The notes under the pieces are model-generated. The model was given only the letters and a program-made list of their open reading frames with translations. It had not been told where the DNA came from and did no database searches. From the NCBI RefSeq assembly GCF_043290135.1, contig NC_134709.1:64023056-64087055 (forward strand): 64,000 bases of DNA. The letters run 5' to 3'. A program made the position numbers and the translations under genes. This DNA is from Rhipicephalus microplus. Its lineage: Eukaryota; Arthropoda; Arachnida; Ixodida; Ixodidae. Positions 46,744-59,094 of this stretch are shown one piece after another. Every line of letters begins with the position of its first letter. Position 1 is the stretch's first letter.

Positions 46744-46852
46744 TCTGCACTGTTTCCGGATGCTTGTTGCGAACGGGAAAGACCTTTTCATGTGCACAAA
46801 GAAACCACTTTTTTTTATTTTTGAAACGATGTTTTTTTCTCAGCACACATGC

Positions 46853-46863
46853 ATATATATATA
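46853..46863 (-). promoter_or_regulatory. Possible TATA box of the FRRS1-like gene
   Basis: An 11-bp TATATATATAT lies about 110 nt upstream of the start codon. The spacing would suit a short 5' UTR, but AT dinucleotide runs are common here and the real 5' exon may lie further away. Confidence 0.25.
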
Positions 46864-48653
46864 CTAACCGAAATCGCTGAGATCTGACGGATAATTATTC
46901 AACAATGGCAGTACTAACTAACCGCACAATCAATCGATGAAACCATTCCGCAGAGAATCTCACTGCATTGATAGCATTGACACCAAATTATGCAACTTAG
47001 AAAAAAAGTACAGTAATCCTATGAACAAGAAAACATTTAAAATCAAAATCAATCTTCACGCACACATTACTACTGCAAAGGGCAGTATTAAGCAGGTACC
47101 TAATATCTAAATGTGATCATATATGCTCTCTGGTATAAAAAATGGGGGAGGGGGTGAAGTGAACCCTTTAAATGAAGCTGATGAAATGCGATCATTCTTA
47201 ATTGGTCAATATACTTTCTTCTAGTTGCTCCATCAGGAAAAATCAATGACCATGACGTCATTTTTATTGTCATGAAACGTTTTTGATCAGCTGTAACCTT
47301 CCTACTATTTCTTAGCCGAAAATGCATTTTACGCGATCACTTCTCGCTATAGCGCAACGTGTGAAATTACAAATACCAACTCACAATTTTCTCTGTCTCT
47401 TGAAATGCTCCTTAATTTATTTTTCTTGTGTTAATCTTAACAGAGAGTCCCGCTGCAGACGGTCGACTTTGGGACACTTGTCTGTATATTAATAAATGTG
47501 TATATTTGTAATTTGAAAGTATAATAACAAACTGAACTGAATTCGTATGATCCAGCAGCGACAAATATTGTTTTTGTTTTCGTTATTCTTACACGCAGTC
47601 ACATCCCCTTAAGTGCTCTTATGAACAATGAGTAACTGCTAAAGAAGTTTTATTCAGTATATGTGCTAACTTCATTAAGATGATCTAACGCGATATGAGA
47701 CAGCAATTGCCATCTCCGAAAGCATTCTCGCACTTTAAATGTAATTAAAATTTTCACCCTACGACGGACCTTTCGAACCATCAAATGAGGTAGACCAGTT
47801 CCCAACTTGACGTGGAATTGTGATAAGCTTGGCTAAGCTTCTGTTAAAAACCTCCTTGAACATAAGCGACATATTGGAGAGCTGAACGCAAGTAATAAAA
47901 CATGGCCTATATAGAGATATGGCATTACGGCTTTACGTTAAATAATCATAAAAAGCCTCCGCCATGTTGAAAACCCTCACAGCTTGCGTCGCCCGTGAGA
48001 ATGGGTGGGCTGGAGGGGGACGTTTTCTTGATTTTTAACTTTGCTACTCTATATGTAAATATACAAACACACGCACGCACGAACATACACACAGTATGAT
48101 TATGCCCCAACCACACCTTCCCCGTAAAAAACAAACAATCCAGTACGCTACTAACCCTCACGATATTTCTAGCGTGGAGTTCTTGGCTTCTCGCGCCGAT
48201 AGTGCATGGAGTACAACGGGTTGCGAAACCCCCGTTGTGCGAACAAATAGCCGTAAACCAAAAATAAGAACGTAATAGATCAGTTATTAATTCCATGGTC
48301 GCCACTTACCTGGATGCGAACGGCGTAAGGCGGCAACCACTTCAACTACCTCTTTCTTTGTTCACCTCAGCAGCGGATTCCAGGGAGAGAGGATGATGAT
48401 GACTTACGATATATCATTGAATTATTAGCGCCTGCCCACATGGGGTGATTGGCCAAGAGTTGGGCGGGTTATACGGCCTTGAAATTTTTTCAAGTACTCC
48501 ATAAACTGAATGGTTCGACGGAAGCCTGTATGATCAGGAAAATTTATGGCGGGAAATGATAAGTCCCGGCCAATCATTGAAAAAAATAAATAAATAATGA
48601 CGTTTCGGCTCTTTTACGCAAGCCTTGTTCACCAACGAACTACGGAGGCCTTG

Positions 48654-48655
<2 letters not shown>

Positions 48656-48703
<48 letters not shown>
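48656..48703. repeat. (CA)n microsatellite
   Basis: About 24 CA units without interruption; poly-Thr-His and poly-Cys-Val frames over it are artefacts. Confidence 0.97.
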
Positions 48704-48707
<4 letters not shown>

Positions 48708-49619
48708 ATTCTTTGCGAACAATTAAGGCCTCCGAAGCGGGGTCAACACGTCGTTTCCGTTTGTATTTTATTTCATCATTTTTCAGTGCTTACAATTTCT
48801 CACTCTCACTTCGCTTACATCAAGTCTCCGGCACGTAATTCGAAGTATACTTTTGAATAGCCTTGCATGTTTTCCATCAGTGAAATACATTTTCTGCAAC
48901 TTTGCCTTCTTCATAAGACTCGCTTCTATCATTCAAAATAGCTTTCACATCAACTCATGACTATCTTATTTATTTATTATTTATTTATTTTTGTTTCAAT
49001 TATTTATCTGATTTGTTATTACTTGCAGACGTTGACAGTAGGGGTAAATACGCGCTTGGAAACTGTAGCTATTCATGCAACACCACTACAAGCACCAACC
49101 CCGCCGGCAGCAGCATCATTATCAGCCTCTTTGTATGCGCACTTATAGGGATGTGCAGGGTTCTCCCAATGGGGGCGAAGGAGGGAGACCACATACACTA
49201 TACAGCGCCACCACTCTTCCCCCTGTTCGAACAAAAACGAGCTTGACAATGGATGCAAACCATAATGTAGGCCAATTCCATTACGGCGAAACCTGAGGGA
49301 GTGCGTATAGCATGGGCGCCCAATGTTTCCCGTTCGTATAGATTGTCCACTGCTCCGTTTACCAAGGCGTGAATGGCGTTAACCTTTGCGGTATATGAGG
49401 AAGATTTACAGAGTCGGTGTGCGATTCTGGCACTACATTTTGCTGTGCTTCAGAGACTTTCGGCTTGCCGCGCAAGTTCTTGGGAGATGAGATACGCGTC
49501 GCTTGCAACGAGTTAATTCTGTCATGCTCTTTCCCCCATCATGAAGAAATAGATGGATTAAATATGAGCGTCCATCTGCGTCGGCCACGGTCTTCCCACG
49601 TCTCTCGTATACTTCACTA

Positions 49620-49952
49620 GTGAGCCCCGTAACTGTCTCTCAGGGGTTGGACACCACAACAGTAGCTCACGAGGGGTGGGGGTAAATGAGGAATTAAGAG
49701 GATAGTATTGAAAGGTAAAGAGATAGGGAGAGGGGAAGAAGAGAGCAAAACGCAGGGACAGTGAACGATGGAAGTGAAGAGAAGATAGAAAAAATGGAGA
49801 TGGTCGCAGGAGTCCGAGGACGGGGCACCACGTGCGAGAGCTCTTGTCGGCGACAGGAGATGGCATAGGGCCAGCCCAGTAGGCCAGAGCTGCGCTGTCG
49901 TCGGAGATCGCGAGGGCACAACCGGTCGGCACAGAATCCAGCGAGCGAGTCC
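49620..49952. repeat. Dispersed repeat, copy 2
   Basis: Same orientation as 32706-33092, with shared blocks including AGCCCCGTARCTGTCTYTCAG at the left edge and AACCGGTCGGCAC near the right edge. It lacks the internal duplication of copy 1. Confidence 0.85.
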
Positions 49953-51632
49953 ATACTTCACTGCAGTATCATTGTTTTTATTGTCATGTAGGTGTTATGA
50001 CACCGCGATATATTAACGTTATTTGATGTGTTCTACGCAATGCGTAAACGCGAAAAAATGCTGTTGTACTATGGTTGTTCTGTTGATGGCGTCATTGCGC
50101 ACGGTACAGGGGCTTGGGTTGTTTCGGCAGTGTTGCTATTTCACGGCCGGCCTTCTTCCAGGCACCGTGGTTGAGGTCTGATACATTCCACGTTGCCCGG
50201 AAGCTGCCATCTAGCGCAGCTTGGTTGGATTAGTCTGGCACTGTGAATTGCTTTTAGTATAGTAAGTTTACCTCTTGGAATGCAAGAAAAATAATACCGA
50301 GGCAAAAGATGTTTCACATGCCTGACAAAGGCCTCTGCACCTGTAGTTACGACAGATACGCATTCTTTTTTTTTTTGAGATACAACAAGCAGCAAAACTT
50401 TGACATGCCATGTACCACATGCGCGGGGAATACAGTATCAAAAACAACCAACACTTAATACGCTTAGAGGAACTGTTTACCGTCCTTCGTTGCTCTCCTG
50501 TTTTGTGGCGCAATAAAAAGCGTACCATGTGAAGTATCTAACCTTGCACCGATTTCTCTGGAAAGTGCGTAGAAATTTTCAAAACAGAATTTTGCTGTCC
50601 GCGCTATGTCTCTTTCAATCGGTGGGATGAAAGCCTACATCACTGGTCGGTGCCGGTGAAAGTCGAAAACTGAAACCGCGTGTGGTTTTTGCAGGCCTCA
50701 TCAGGTTTGGTTATTATTAAAACAAATATATCAGTGGTCGTTTTAGGCACGCACACTTTCTGTTCTTCTCATGAGCAGCGGCGGATGCCGCGGTCGTCTC
50801 TCTCCGCCGTTTGGAGCCGGGCATGCAGGCTAGCGAACACACTGCTGGCAGCGCCACCAGGTGCCTATTTGAGCACGTGAAAAAAAAAAAGCGAAAAACT
50901 GGTCTCTGACCCAACCTAAAGCTGTGTCAAGTGCATAAAATACAATTTCAAGTTAAGCGAGTTTTTTAAGCAAAATAAGTCTACCTGCGATGATTTCTTA
51001 TCACACCAACGCATTGTCAAGATTGACCACATTCGCTGCTGGGTGACGCTAGTGGTCACTTTTTATCGACTTTCAACATCAAGTAAAAATTATAATTTCT
51101 TGTTTCTGGCCCGAAAGCATGCTCGTTTCCGTCAACCTGATGAACGATCTTTTCAACTGTGCTATGATTAGAAAACATTTCCGAGCGGTAGACAGTAACT
51201 TTAACATAGTGCAAATACACATGATATGCACATAAAAAAGTCAGAGCTTTGCCGAAAAGACGAAGCAATGAACGCCATAGCGACAAATTGAAAGGTCACG
51301 CACAGAATTGCATGCAGATATAAACTTGCCCCGCATTTTTCACGCGCAACTAACGGACGAAACGTACTCACTGGTACACATGAACAGGAATAAGCGTCTC
51401 AATTGTTACTTCAATGTATCTGAAAAGCGCGCTCTTTTCGCAAACGGAGATTGTGCAACGATTGCAGTGACCTTTATGCGGCCGGTAACTACGACCGAAT
51501 TGTCCCGGTGAAAGCCACAGGCCAGCCAAGACGTATGATCCTTTCAACCGCGAGATAAGGGTGCGTGAGTGAGCGTCCACCTTCTCCACCTTGGGGGGGG
51601 GGGGGGCAAAGTACGCGTGCAAGGGGATAACC

Positions 51633-51663
51633 GTCACCCCCGGAAAGTCTTTTCAGGCCTGCG
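51633..51663 (+). repeat. Left terminal inverted repeat of the P-type transposon
   Basis: Thirteen exact bases (GTCACCCCCGGAA), then matching blocks CTTTTCA and GCCTGC with small gaps relative to the right end. Confidence 0.82.
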
Positions 51664-51846
51664 CCCAGCAATCTGACGTCAGTTCCGCCCGGCCGACTCT
51701 CGGGGAAGCCGCAGCGGCAGTGAGCGCAGCGCGGGCGGCGCGGGTCAGTTCGGCGGCGTGGTGTTGACGGTGTTTTACGTTTGCTGCTTTCCGTTGTTGT
51801 TTTGCGGCAATTTCGTTTCCGTGCGTGATGCTGGAGTGATGCGACA

Positions 51847-51999
51847 ATGCCGAATAAGTGTTGTGTACCCGGATGCACCGGCAACTACAAAACAGGAAAG
51901 AAGATACAAGTGTTTTCCTTCCCTAAAGACGCCGACGCTCTCAAACAATGGCTACACGCCATTCCTAGGAAGGACTTCGTGCCGACTTCGTGCACTAAG
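51847..51999 (+). CDS. P-type transposase exon 1: THAP zinc finger, N-terminal part
   Basis: The ATG at 51847 opens MPNKCCVPGCTGNYKTG and continues with FSFPKD and QWLHAIP, the first half of a THAP DNA-binding domain (C-x4-C, then a conserved Trp). It ends in phase 0 at AAG|GTAAGA. The splice to 52435 supplies the second Cys-His pair. THAP domains of P transposases bind the element's own subterminal DNA. Confidence 0.9.
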
Positions 52000-52434
52000 G
52001 TAAGAATTTGAGATGCTCCTGTTCTTAGCTTGTCGTTGCTTGTTCCGGTAGAAATCACCTATGATGGGAAATACTTGAGCGTGTGGCCGCCGGGCCTCGC
52101 GAAGCGCTGACGCCAGCAGTTGATGAGAATCGCCCAGAAAGGCACGTTCGCAGCAAGGATGGTCAGCTGCGCTTTGTTCACTAACAGTGCCGTGGTGTCG
52201 TCTATTCTTGCAAGCTCTCGGTGGAAGCGCTTCGTGGAGTGCGGTGACATCACGCTCCCGTGTTTCCTTTCATGTTGCTTGTACCGCTTAGCGCAGCGCT
52301 TTTATTTAGATGCTTGCGAAACGTAGGTAGACTTTGTTTTAGCTACACGGACTGTAAACACGGTCATGCAAACGGGAGCGCATTTTTTTCTTTTGAGAAG
52401 TGGCGCCTCAAACGTTCTTGAAACGTTTGTGCAG

Positions 52435-55146
52435 GTGTGCGCGGATCATTTCGACGCTTCATGTATCGAGAAGACCACATCGTACGCGGATCCAAGGACA
52501 GGGAGAGTTATTGAAGTTGCACTCCCAGTACCACGGTTGCGTTCTGGATCTGTCCCAACGGTATTTCCCGGCTGTCCGTCCTACCTATCAGTACGACACC
52601 AGAGCACGAGAGAAACCCCTGACGCCAAGAGGAGCCGATAAGAAGCCTCCCAACTCGCCCGTGCTGTAGAAGAGTCGCTGGTGTCATATGAAGCGGAGCA
52701 AGAACGAGACTGGTTTTCGTCCCTCGAAGAACTAAGGGCCCGCCTGCAAGGGGTGTCAGTGTCTCCGAAGTGGACTGTGATTCATAAAGAAGAGTGCTTC
52801 ATGTTTTTGAACATTATCGACTATCGTGAACCTTGTTTGAAAGCGTCATTGACTGTGTTTGCAAACCTTGAAGTGTTTGCCTGCTATCAAGGTTCACCAA
52901 TCAAGAACCTTGGTAGCGCTTTTGTACCAGACTCAGTTCAAAAAGTAAGTTCCTTGTTGGAAATTTTGAACAACCTGTCGATGCTGTCTGAGCAGCGCTG
53001 CCCTTATCGCCACCTGGCTCAAGCAATACATTTCCTTCTGGGCAAATTGGAAGCCAGCATTGATGAAGGCAAGAAAGAGATGGTGAACTTTATGAAGGAG
53101 CAGCTACTACTCCTTTCTGCAGAGCGCATTCAGTATAGCGCACAGGTGACGGTCTTTGCATGCATCTTGCGTACTTTATCACCACATGCCTACAAGTTCC
53201 TGAGAAGCACAGGTACACTAACTTTGCCCCACCCAAGCAATATTAGAAATGTGTGCTCGAGAAGCACAGGTACACTAACTTTGCCCCACCCAAGCACTAT
53301 TAGAAATGTGTGCTCGTCTATTCAAATGTGCCCACAAGTTGATTCTTCTGACGACACTTTCCTTCAGTATGTGTCTCAGAGATTCAAACATCTGCAGCCA
53401 CATGAACGCACTGTGACGCTAATGCTTGACGAGATTCATATCAAACCTTGTTTAGATTACAAAGGTGGGAACATATGTGGTGCAGCAGTTAACTCCAACG
53501 AAGCGCCCACATCGGTGCACGTGTTTATGATACAAAGTTTGCTGAGCGCATTCAAGGAGGTGGCGCACATTCTTCCGGTAAAAACCTTACAGGGTGAAGA
53601 TCTTCATTGCATGCTGAAGAAGGGGATCTTGGGCTTAGAAGAAATTGGATACAGGGTCATAGCCGTTGTCTGTGACAATAACTCGCTGAACAGGAAGGCA
53701 ATAAAGATGTTTCTGCCAGAACCAGAGCTAAGCCCTGTTTACCCGCATCCGGCAGACCCAGATCGGCCGTTATTTTACGTGGTGGATGCTGTACATCTAT
53801 TTAAATGCATAAGAAACAACTGGCTCAACCAGAAAAATGCTGGAACTTGCTTTTTCTACCCACGCTTCGAGCTTTTGAACAATGAAGTTCATCCCGAATG
53901 CAAGATGACTGCTTCATTTAAGCATTTGAGAGATTTGCACAAAGAGGAGTCACCCCTGCTTCTGTAGTCTGGGTATGGCTTGACGTCAAAAGCTCTAAAT
54001 CTAAGCAGCTTTGAACGACAGGACGTCAAACTCGTACTGCAGGTTTTTAATCCGCACGTAGCCGAAGCCCTGGCCGCTCGCAAGGGTCATACTGATTTTC
54101 AACATGCTACAGCAACCGCCGAGTTCATCAAAATAATTCTTCGTTGGTGGAGCATTGTCAATATAAAGACACCTAGTAAGGGCTTCCATCACCGTAATGT
54201 TTACGAAGAGCCCATGTCAAACCACACAGATGACCCAAAGGCAAGCTTTCTAAGCGCTTTTATCACATGGCTCGATGTGTGGGAATTTTATAGGCACGAC
54301 ACCGGAGTACTTACCCAGGAGACATTGAGTGCCTTGAGGCTCTCTGCTCAATCCCTTTTGGCATTGGTGAAGTACTGCGTTAGTGAGCTTCACTTTAAGT
54401 ACATTCTGCTAGGGAAAGTCCAGACGGATCCCCTCGAGAGTCGCTTTGGACAGTACAGGCAGATGGCTGGTGGGCAGTATCACATATCTGTTCGCCAGCT
54501 TTGCGAAACCGAGGGAAGGATTCGCCTTCAAAATGTTCTTCCAAGGATGAGCAACGATGATCTCAGAGGCATCGAAGAGACGGACAGTGTCAGGGATGCG
54601 GGCACTTTTTTTAGTGTTCATGTTAGCGATGCTGAACTTGATGAGCTCAGAGCACAAATGCCGGTGATTGGTTATGTTGGTGGGTATTGTGCACACGCTG
54701 CAATGAAAGTTCTCAAGTGTGAAAGCTGCCAGAGGCAGTTGGTCGTTACCGGAAATACGGCCGAAACAGGAGAGGACACCCATTCTTTAATCGCACAACT
54801 GGATCGGGGTGGCCTCAAATTTCCTGCTGCTCTTGTAATCGCAGTAGTTATGTACACGGAGGTTGTAGTTAGAAAGCTCATGACGGAAAGTACCTCTACC
54901 CAGTTTCTCCATGGGAAGAACCAAAAGAATGTCGTTCGACAACTTACACTGGACTCTCTGCCAAGGCTTGAGGACATAGATACGTGTGAAAACGGGCACA
55001 CCTACGAGCTCCTCATCACATTGGTTGCAAACTGTGCAGCAAATATAATGCTGAACAACTTGTGCAAGCAAAGGAACAATCTTTTACGCATTGAAAAAGA
55101 TCAGAAGGCGAAAAATAGAAAGGCCCGAATTTTTCTTGGAAAGTAA
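52435..55146 (+). pseudogene. P-type (THAP9-like) transposase exon 2, with two in-frame stops
   Basis: After the acceptor TGTGCAG the frame reads VCADHF, completing the THAP C-x2-H pair. One frame then runs to TAA at 55146, broken by TAA at 52639-52641 and TAG at 53965-53967. The RNase H-like catalytic acids are visible: Asp in MLDEIHIKP (53428-53430), Asp in VVCDNN (53674-53676) and Glu in DPLESRFGQYR (54436-54438). A conserved VDAVHLFKCIRNNW block and a Cys-x2-Cys near KCESCQRQ are also present. The combined length of about 950 codons fits THAP9-type transposases. A 57-bp in-frame duplication lies at 53204-53317. The transposase would cut and rejoin the element's ends. Confidence 0.88.
53204..53317 (+). 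repeat. 57-bp in-frame tandem duplication inside the transposase
   Basis: Copies 53204-53260 and 53261-53317 (each starting GAAGCACAGGTACACTAAC) differ at one or two bases and duplicate 19 codons (STGTLTLPHPSNIRNVCSR region) between the THAP and catalytic parts. Confidence 0.95.
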
Positions 55147-55939
55147 TTTTCCAAGCGTGCGTCTTTCTCTTCACACTTATTCTTATGAAACTGCGCTGAG
55201 TGTATTTGATTGCATAGTCATGACTTGATTTCCTTGGTATACTTCTGCCTTATGTAAAATGAGCCTTGTTTCCAGTTTTGTATCTCTTTACAAGTTTTGG
55301 CTTTTAAAAGTGCTGTACTCTTTTTCTTTTTTTTTAACTCGAACTGCCTCGATGCCTACTGTAGCAGTTGTACAGTCCGTTTTGGCACCTGAGCTGTGTA
55401 CACCACTTTCCTTGTGCACTCTGTGTACAGACATAATGTGCACTGTGATTTGTTTTTTCTTAGATTTTTGTTTGATTTTTTCCCTAGGACATGCACCTAC
55501 CTGTGGCAGAACAATTACTTATCTTTCTGTCATTTACCATGCTGTGGACCACAATTTAGTCACCAGTGTTCTTATGTATTGTATTTTTTGGCAAGTGTTT
55601 GAACCTGATACCTTGTGTTGCTACTGCTACTATGATAAACGAATGGTATGTTTTCCTCTAACCTACAGTTTAAATAAAAGTGTGCTTTTTCTGTTCCAAA
55701 GCTCGGGGATGTTTTTGCTGTTACAATCTGTTTTGTTTTCTGAGTTTTATGTGGCAAGATATTGTGTTTTGTACTTCTGGCATATTTTCAGCATTAAGGG
55801 TAACATCTTGTGTTGCCTGTCGTCTGCCTGGACCGAGAACAATGCGCACTGTGATATTTGTACAGACGGCGTCTGGCTATGATAAATAAATATGCATTAT
55901 TCCATTCACGATATTCATTATTTCTTGATACCTTGATAA
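55147..55939 (+). other. 3' untranslated region of the P-type transposase
   Basis: T-rich noncoding sequence with AATAAA near 55672 and again near 55881. A 207-codon frame (55259-55882) crosses it but is strongly T-biased and has no family resemblance. Confidence 0.6.
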
Positions 55940-56179
55940 GTTGCCCCGCCGCGGTGGCTCAGTGGCTAAGGCGTCGCGCTGCTGAGCACTAGGGCGCGGT
56001 TTCGATACCCGGCTGCGGCGGCCGCATTTCTGATGGAGGCGAAAAGCAAAAACGCCCGTGTGTACGAGATTTCGGCACACAATAAAGATTCCCAGGTAGT
56101 CAAACTTAATCCTGAGCCCTCCCCTACGGCGCGCTTCATCGCCTGCGTTGCGTCAGCGCGTTGAGCCATACAATAAATC
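55940..56179 (+). mobile_element. Ruka-like SINE inserted in the P element, with target duplication
   Basis: Starts GCCCCGCCGCGGTGGCTCAG and has a tRNA-like head with B-box-like GGTTTCGATACCC. A 13-bp direct repeat, GATACCTTGATAA, lies at 55927-55939 and 56180-56192. The body differs from the copy at 5389, suggesting another subfamily. Confidence 0.88.
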
Positions 56180-56332
56180 GATACCTTGATAAATCGTGCC
56201 GACATGGTGTCAAGGAACCTCGCCTGAGTCAGTAGGCGTGAAGGGCGCGCGCGGCAAGCGCTCGCGGCTGGCGCAGCCACCCAGCGAAGGGCGGCCAGCG
56301 CGATGTGAGGTCGTTGACGTCACGTCACGTGA

Positions 56333-56363
56333 CGTGCAGGCATGAAAAGCTTCCGGGGGTGAC
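56333..56363 (-). repeat. Right terminal inverted repeat of the P-type transposon
   Basis: Inverted partner of 51633-51663. Subterminal TGACGTCA-like palindromes occur near both ends (about 51673 and 56310). Confidence 0.82.
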
Positions 56364-56654
56364 AAGATAACGCGCGCCACCGCGCGCTCATTGCGCCATC
56401 TTGCCGTAATGCTAAAAACACAATACCCCCCCCCCCCCCTAGCTTCCCATCACCAGTGGTAAGTGGTAGATATAAATAGCTTGCCGTTTGAACGCTGGAC
56501 GACATGCGTTTGGTGGCGTGTGGTTATCGCCTCACAATCATGACTCGCAGATTCCACGTGCGATTCCGCGCGTCGGAGTCTCTTTCAGGACTTTTTTTTC
56601 TTTCTTAAGTTTTCATTTATATGAATACGTCTACATATACGGTGAGTGACGGTG

Positions 56655-57143
56655 ACCACCATCTCGCATCTTTTCATCATATAGGCCCCATATAGAAGCA
56701 CCTCCATCCAGCGGACATCCCAAGGACTAAACGAGATGTGGCACACGCACACTTTCTTACGGCTTGCGCTTCGGGTCTACTTCCCATCTTTAACAACCTC
56801 GAGTTCATGGTATATACTAGTTCACTGTATTTGTGGCACTGCGGCCCAACGCTCGCTAAACCTTTCTAAAACCAAGGAGGTTACGCCCAGCGAGTATAAC
56901 GTAGCAACCCTTTCTTATCAGATAGTGCTCAATGTACATGCCAATGGCTGCTAATGGAGAATGAGAGACCGAAGAATTGTCTTTTACTTAACGCGCACGC
57001 TGCGAATTTTTCATTGTTTAACAACGCATAGGAGAAATCTCCCACCGACACCAACTTGCAGGTCAAAACGTAAGACTGGTTACACACTACGACTACGACT
57101 ACTACGAGGAACGAACGGGTGCCGCTTTAAGGAGCTTCACCCC
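56655..57143 (-). repeat. Long dispersed repeat, left (inverted) copy
   Basis: The reverse complement of 62257-62729 over its length (blocks such as AACTAGTATATACCATGAAC and GTAGTCGTAGT), with the last bases matching 61557-61573. It preserves the uninterrupted (empty) form of the site where a Harbinger-like element sits in the right copy. Confidence 0.85.
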
Positions 57144-57149
57144 TGAAAA

Positions 57150-58113
57150 AAACTTATTACCAAGGAAACAGTGGGGCTCAAACCCGGGTTCGCTTCGTGC
57201 CAGATCAGGCTTTATGTAAGTATGGTGTCTTCTGCGTGCGCTCGTCTCCAACTGCAGGCTGGTTTTCAGGCTGGATAAAATTTTCAGAGGAGCATACATT
57301 GATAAAGGCAAGCTTCCGTACGACGCAGGCCATCTGCACAATGTTGAACAATTTGTCTCTGCGGGCTGGAGCGTGTTTCGTCTGCTCACAGGTGGCCGTG
57401 AGTCATAAACGTGCATCGACGCTCCGTCAAAGACCGTAAAATTGACCATGACCAAGCATTTTTATTCAGTGGTTTTGTTAATTCTGCTTTATCTTTTTTT
57501 TCATTAGTTTTTAAGCGCTGTCGCAGCAGGTGCCTTATTGACGTGACCTGCGACTACAAAGCAGGCACAGCTGGCAAGTGCAAGCACATGCGACAGTGGT
57601 CATGTACAGGCAACGATTCGAAAGCGAATCATAAAGTATTCATGCGAGAGCCACGTGCGCTTTATAAGAAATTAAGTCACAACCATTAGTCACAATCCCA
57701 ACGAAACAAAACTGTCGTTAAAAATTATACAACTTCTTTTAGCACGATGTTTTTTTGTTATTTAAAGCTGACAAAAATAACATACGAGCATGACAACAGA
57801 TTCCAAAAGATATACACTGTGAATCGAACGAGTCTAGAATGAAAGGTATAGTTACCGCTGTCGAGCCTAAAGAACGAGCAAAGTACGTATATTATCGCAC
57901 CTTTCGTAGCATTCAGATGAGCAAGCTGTTCCAGCCTTCTTGCAAGGTTATGGGAAGTTATTTGGGTGACAGGCTGAGTGCCCCTGTTCACAGGCTTTAG
58001 AATTGCCCACGTAATTTGCTGTATACTGCAAATTATTTTTCTGGGGGCTCTCAGTCTATTCCTTCAAAGCTGCGTTAGAAATAACGGGAATTAAAGAATC
58101 GCTGCGCGAAAGC
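57150..58113. other. Stretch without recognised gene
   Basis: A short tRNA-SINE-like B box (GGGCTCAAACCCGGG, about 57173-57187) occurs near its left end. The rest shows no coding or repeat signal that I can support. Confidence 0.5.
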
Positions 58114-58129
58114 GATTCGGCGTAAATGA

Positions 58130-58363
58130 CTGATATGTGGCGTTAACGTCCCGAAGCCACAATATGAATATGAGACACGCCGTAGTGGAGGGCTCCGGAA
58201 ATTTTGACCACCTGGGGTTCTTCAACGTGCACCCAAATCTGAGCACACGGGCCTACAACATTTCCGCCCCCCTCGGAAATGAAACCGCCGCAGCCGGAAT
58301 TCGATCCCCCGATCTGCAGGTCAGCAGCCGAGTACCTTAGCCACTAGACAACCACGGCGGAGT
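58130..58363 (-). mobile_element. Ruka-like SINE with 16-bp target duplication
   Basis: Full-length minus-strand copy: tRNA-like head at the right (TGGTTGTCTAGTGGCTAAGG on the minus strand), conserved body, and tail GGGACGTTAACGCCAC. Direct repeats GATTCGGCGTAAATGA lie at 58114-58129 and 58364-58379. Confidence 0.93.
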
Positions 58364-58379
58364 GATTCGGCGTAAATGA

Positions 58380-59090
58380 AGGAGCGAAACAACCTTATTC
58401 ACAATCGACAGTGAACAAGTCGTATGGAACGTTCGTGCCTCTCCTCTCAGTCATCCTTCGTGAAACGGTAAAACTTTGTCCCAAGTGAATTGCTGTTAAT
58501 AATGTGACAGCACACAACTAAACAAACCTTGTTACGGCCTCGCTGAACCATGGCGCAACCGCCAAGGAAGGAACGTTTTGCAAAACTACGGAAAAACCTG
58601 GAGCCGGCCGCGTCGTTGGAATGAAAGGTAGAATGAAAGACACTGCATGTAATATTTTTTCATGTACACAAAAACTTTTGTATTTACAGTGCTTATATAT
58701 ACAGGATAATTGCCCGTGCTCCTTGTGCTTAAAATGTATCTTTCGATTTCTTTTTATTCTTAGCCTGTTCAGAGGAGTGCTGATAATTCTTTAAAATTTC
58801 TTTGTTCATATTTGCAATGTTTTTTATTTGATAATTTTTGTACTATTTTTATAAAATTGTGATTTCAAACTGACCGAGCTTGAAAGATAACTCCTAGTTG
58901 TACAATTTGACACCAGAAACATAAACATCAGTAACTTCGGGTGCCATAAAGAAAAGGTTTTCTGGACAACCCAAGAACGGACAAATTTCTCGTGGTCACG
59001 AAAGTGTTAAAGCCCTATTAATTCTCCACTATGTACAGCGGTGAGCTCTCTTGCTGAAGCAAACCGTGGAAGATTTTCTACAACGTTTGC
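58380..59090. other. Stretch without recognised gene
   Basis: AT-rich in its right half. No coding, RNA or repeat feature recognised. Confidence 0.5.
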
Positions 59091-59094
59091 GATC

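Larger units (their letters stand above)
46864..51632. other. Intergenic region between the FRRS1-like gene and the P element
   Basis: No gene recognised. It holds a CA microsatellite (48656-48703), an ATTT-rich stretch (48965-48992), dispersed repeat copy 2 (49620-49952) and a G homopolymer just left of the transposon (51594-51606). Confidence 0.6.
51633..56363 (+). mobile_element. P-superfamily DNA transposon with THAP-DDE transposase and terminal inverted repeats
   Basis: Imperfect terminal inverted repeats (51633-51663 and 56333-56363, both starting GTCACCCCCGGAA inward) enclose a two-exon transposase gene. A GATAAC hexamer sits just outside both ends with a one-base offset, possibly a decayed 8-bp target duplication. 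Length 4.7 kb, including a later SINE insertion. Two stop codons interrupt the transposase, so this copy is probably inactive unless the stops are sequencing errors. Confidence 0.85.

Noticed and set aside
55259..55882. 207-codon plus-strand frame rich in Cys, Phe and Leu
   Set aside because: It lies in the T-rich 3' region of the transposase, the codon content follows base composition, and no domain is recognisable.
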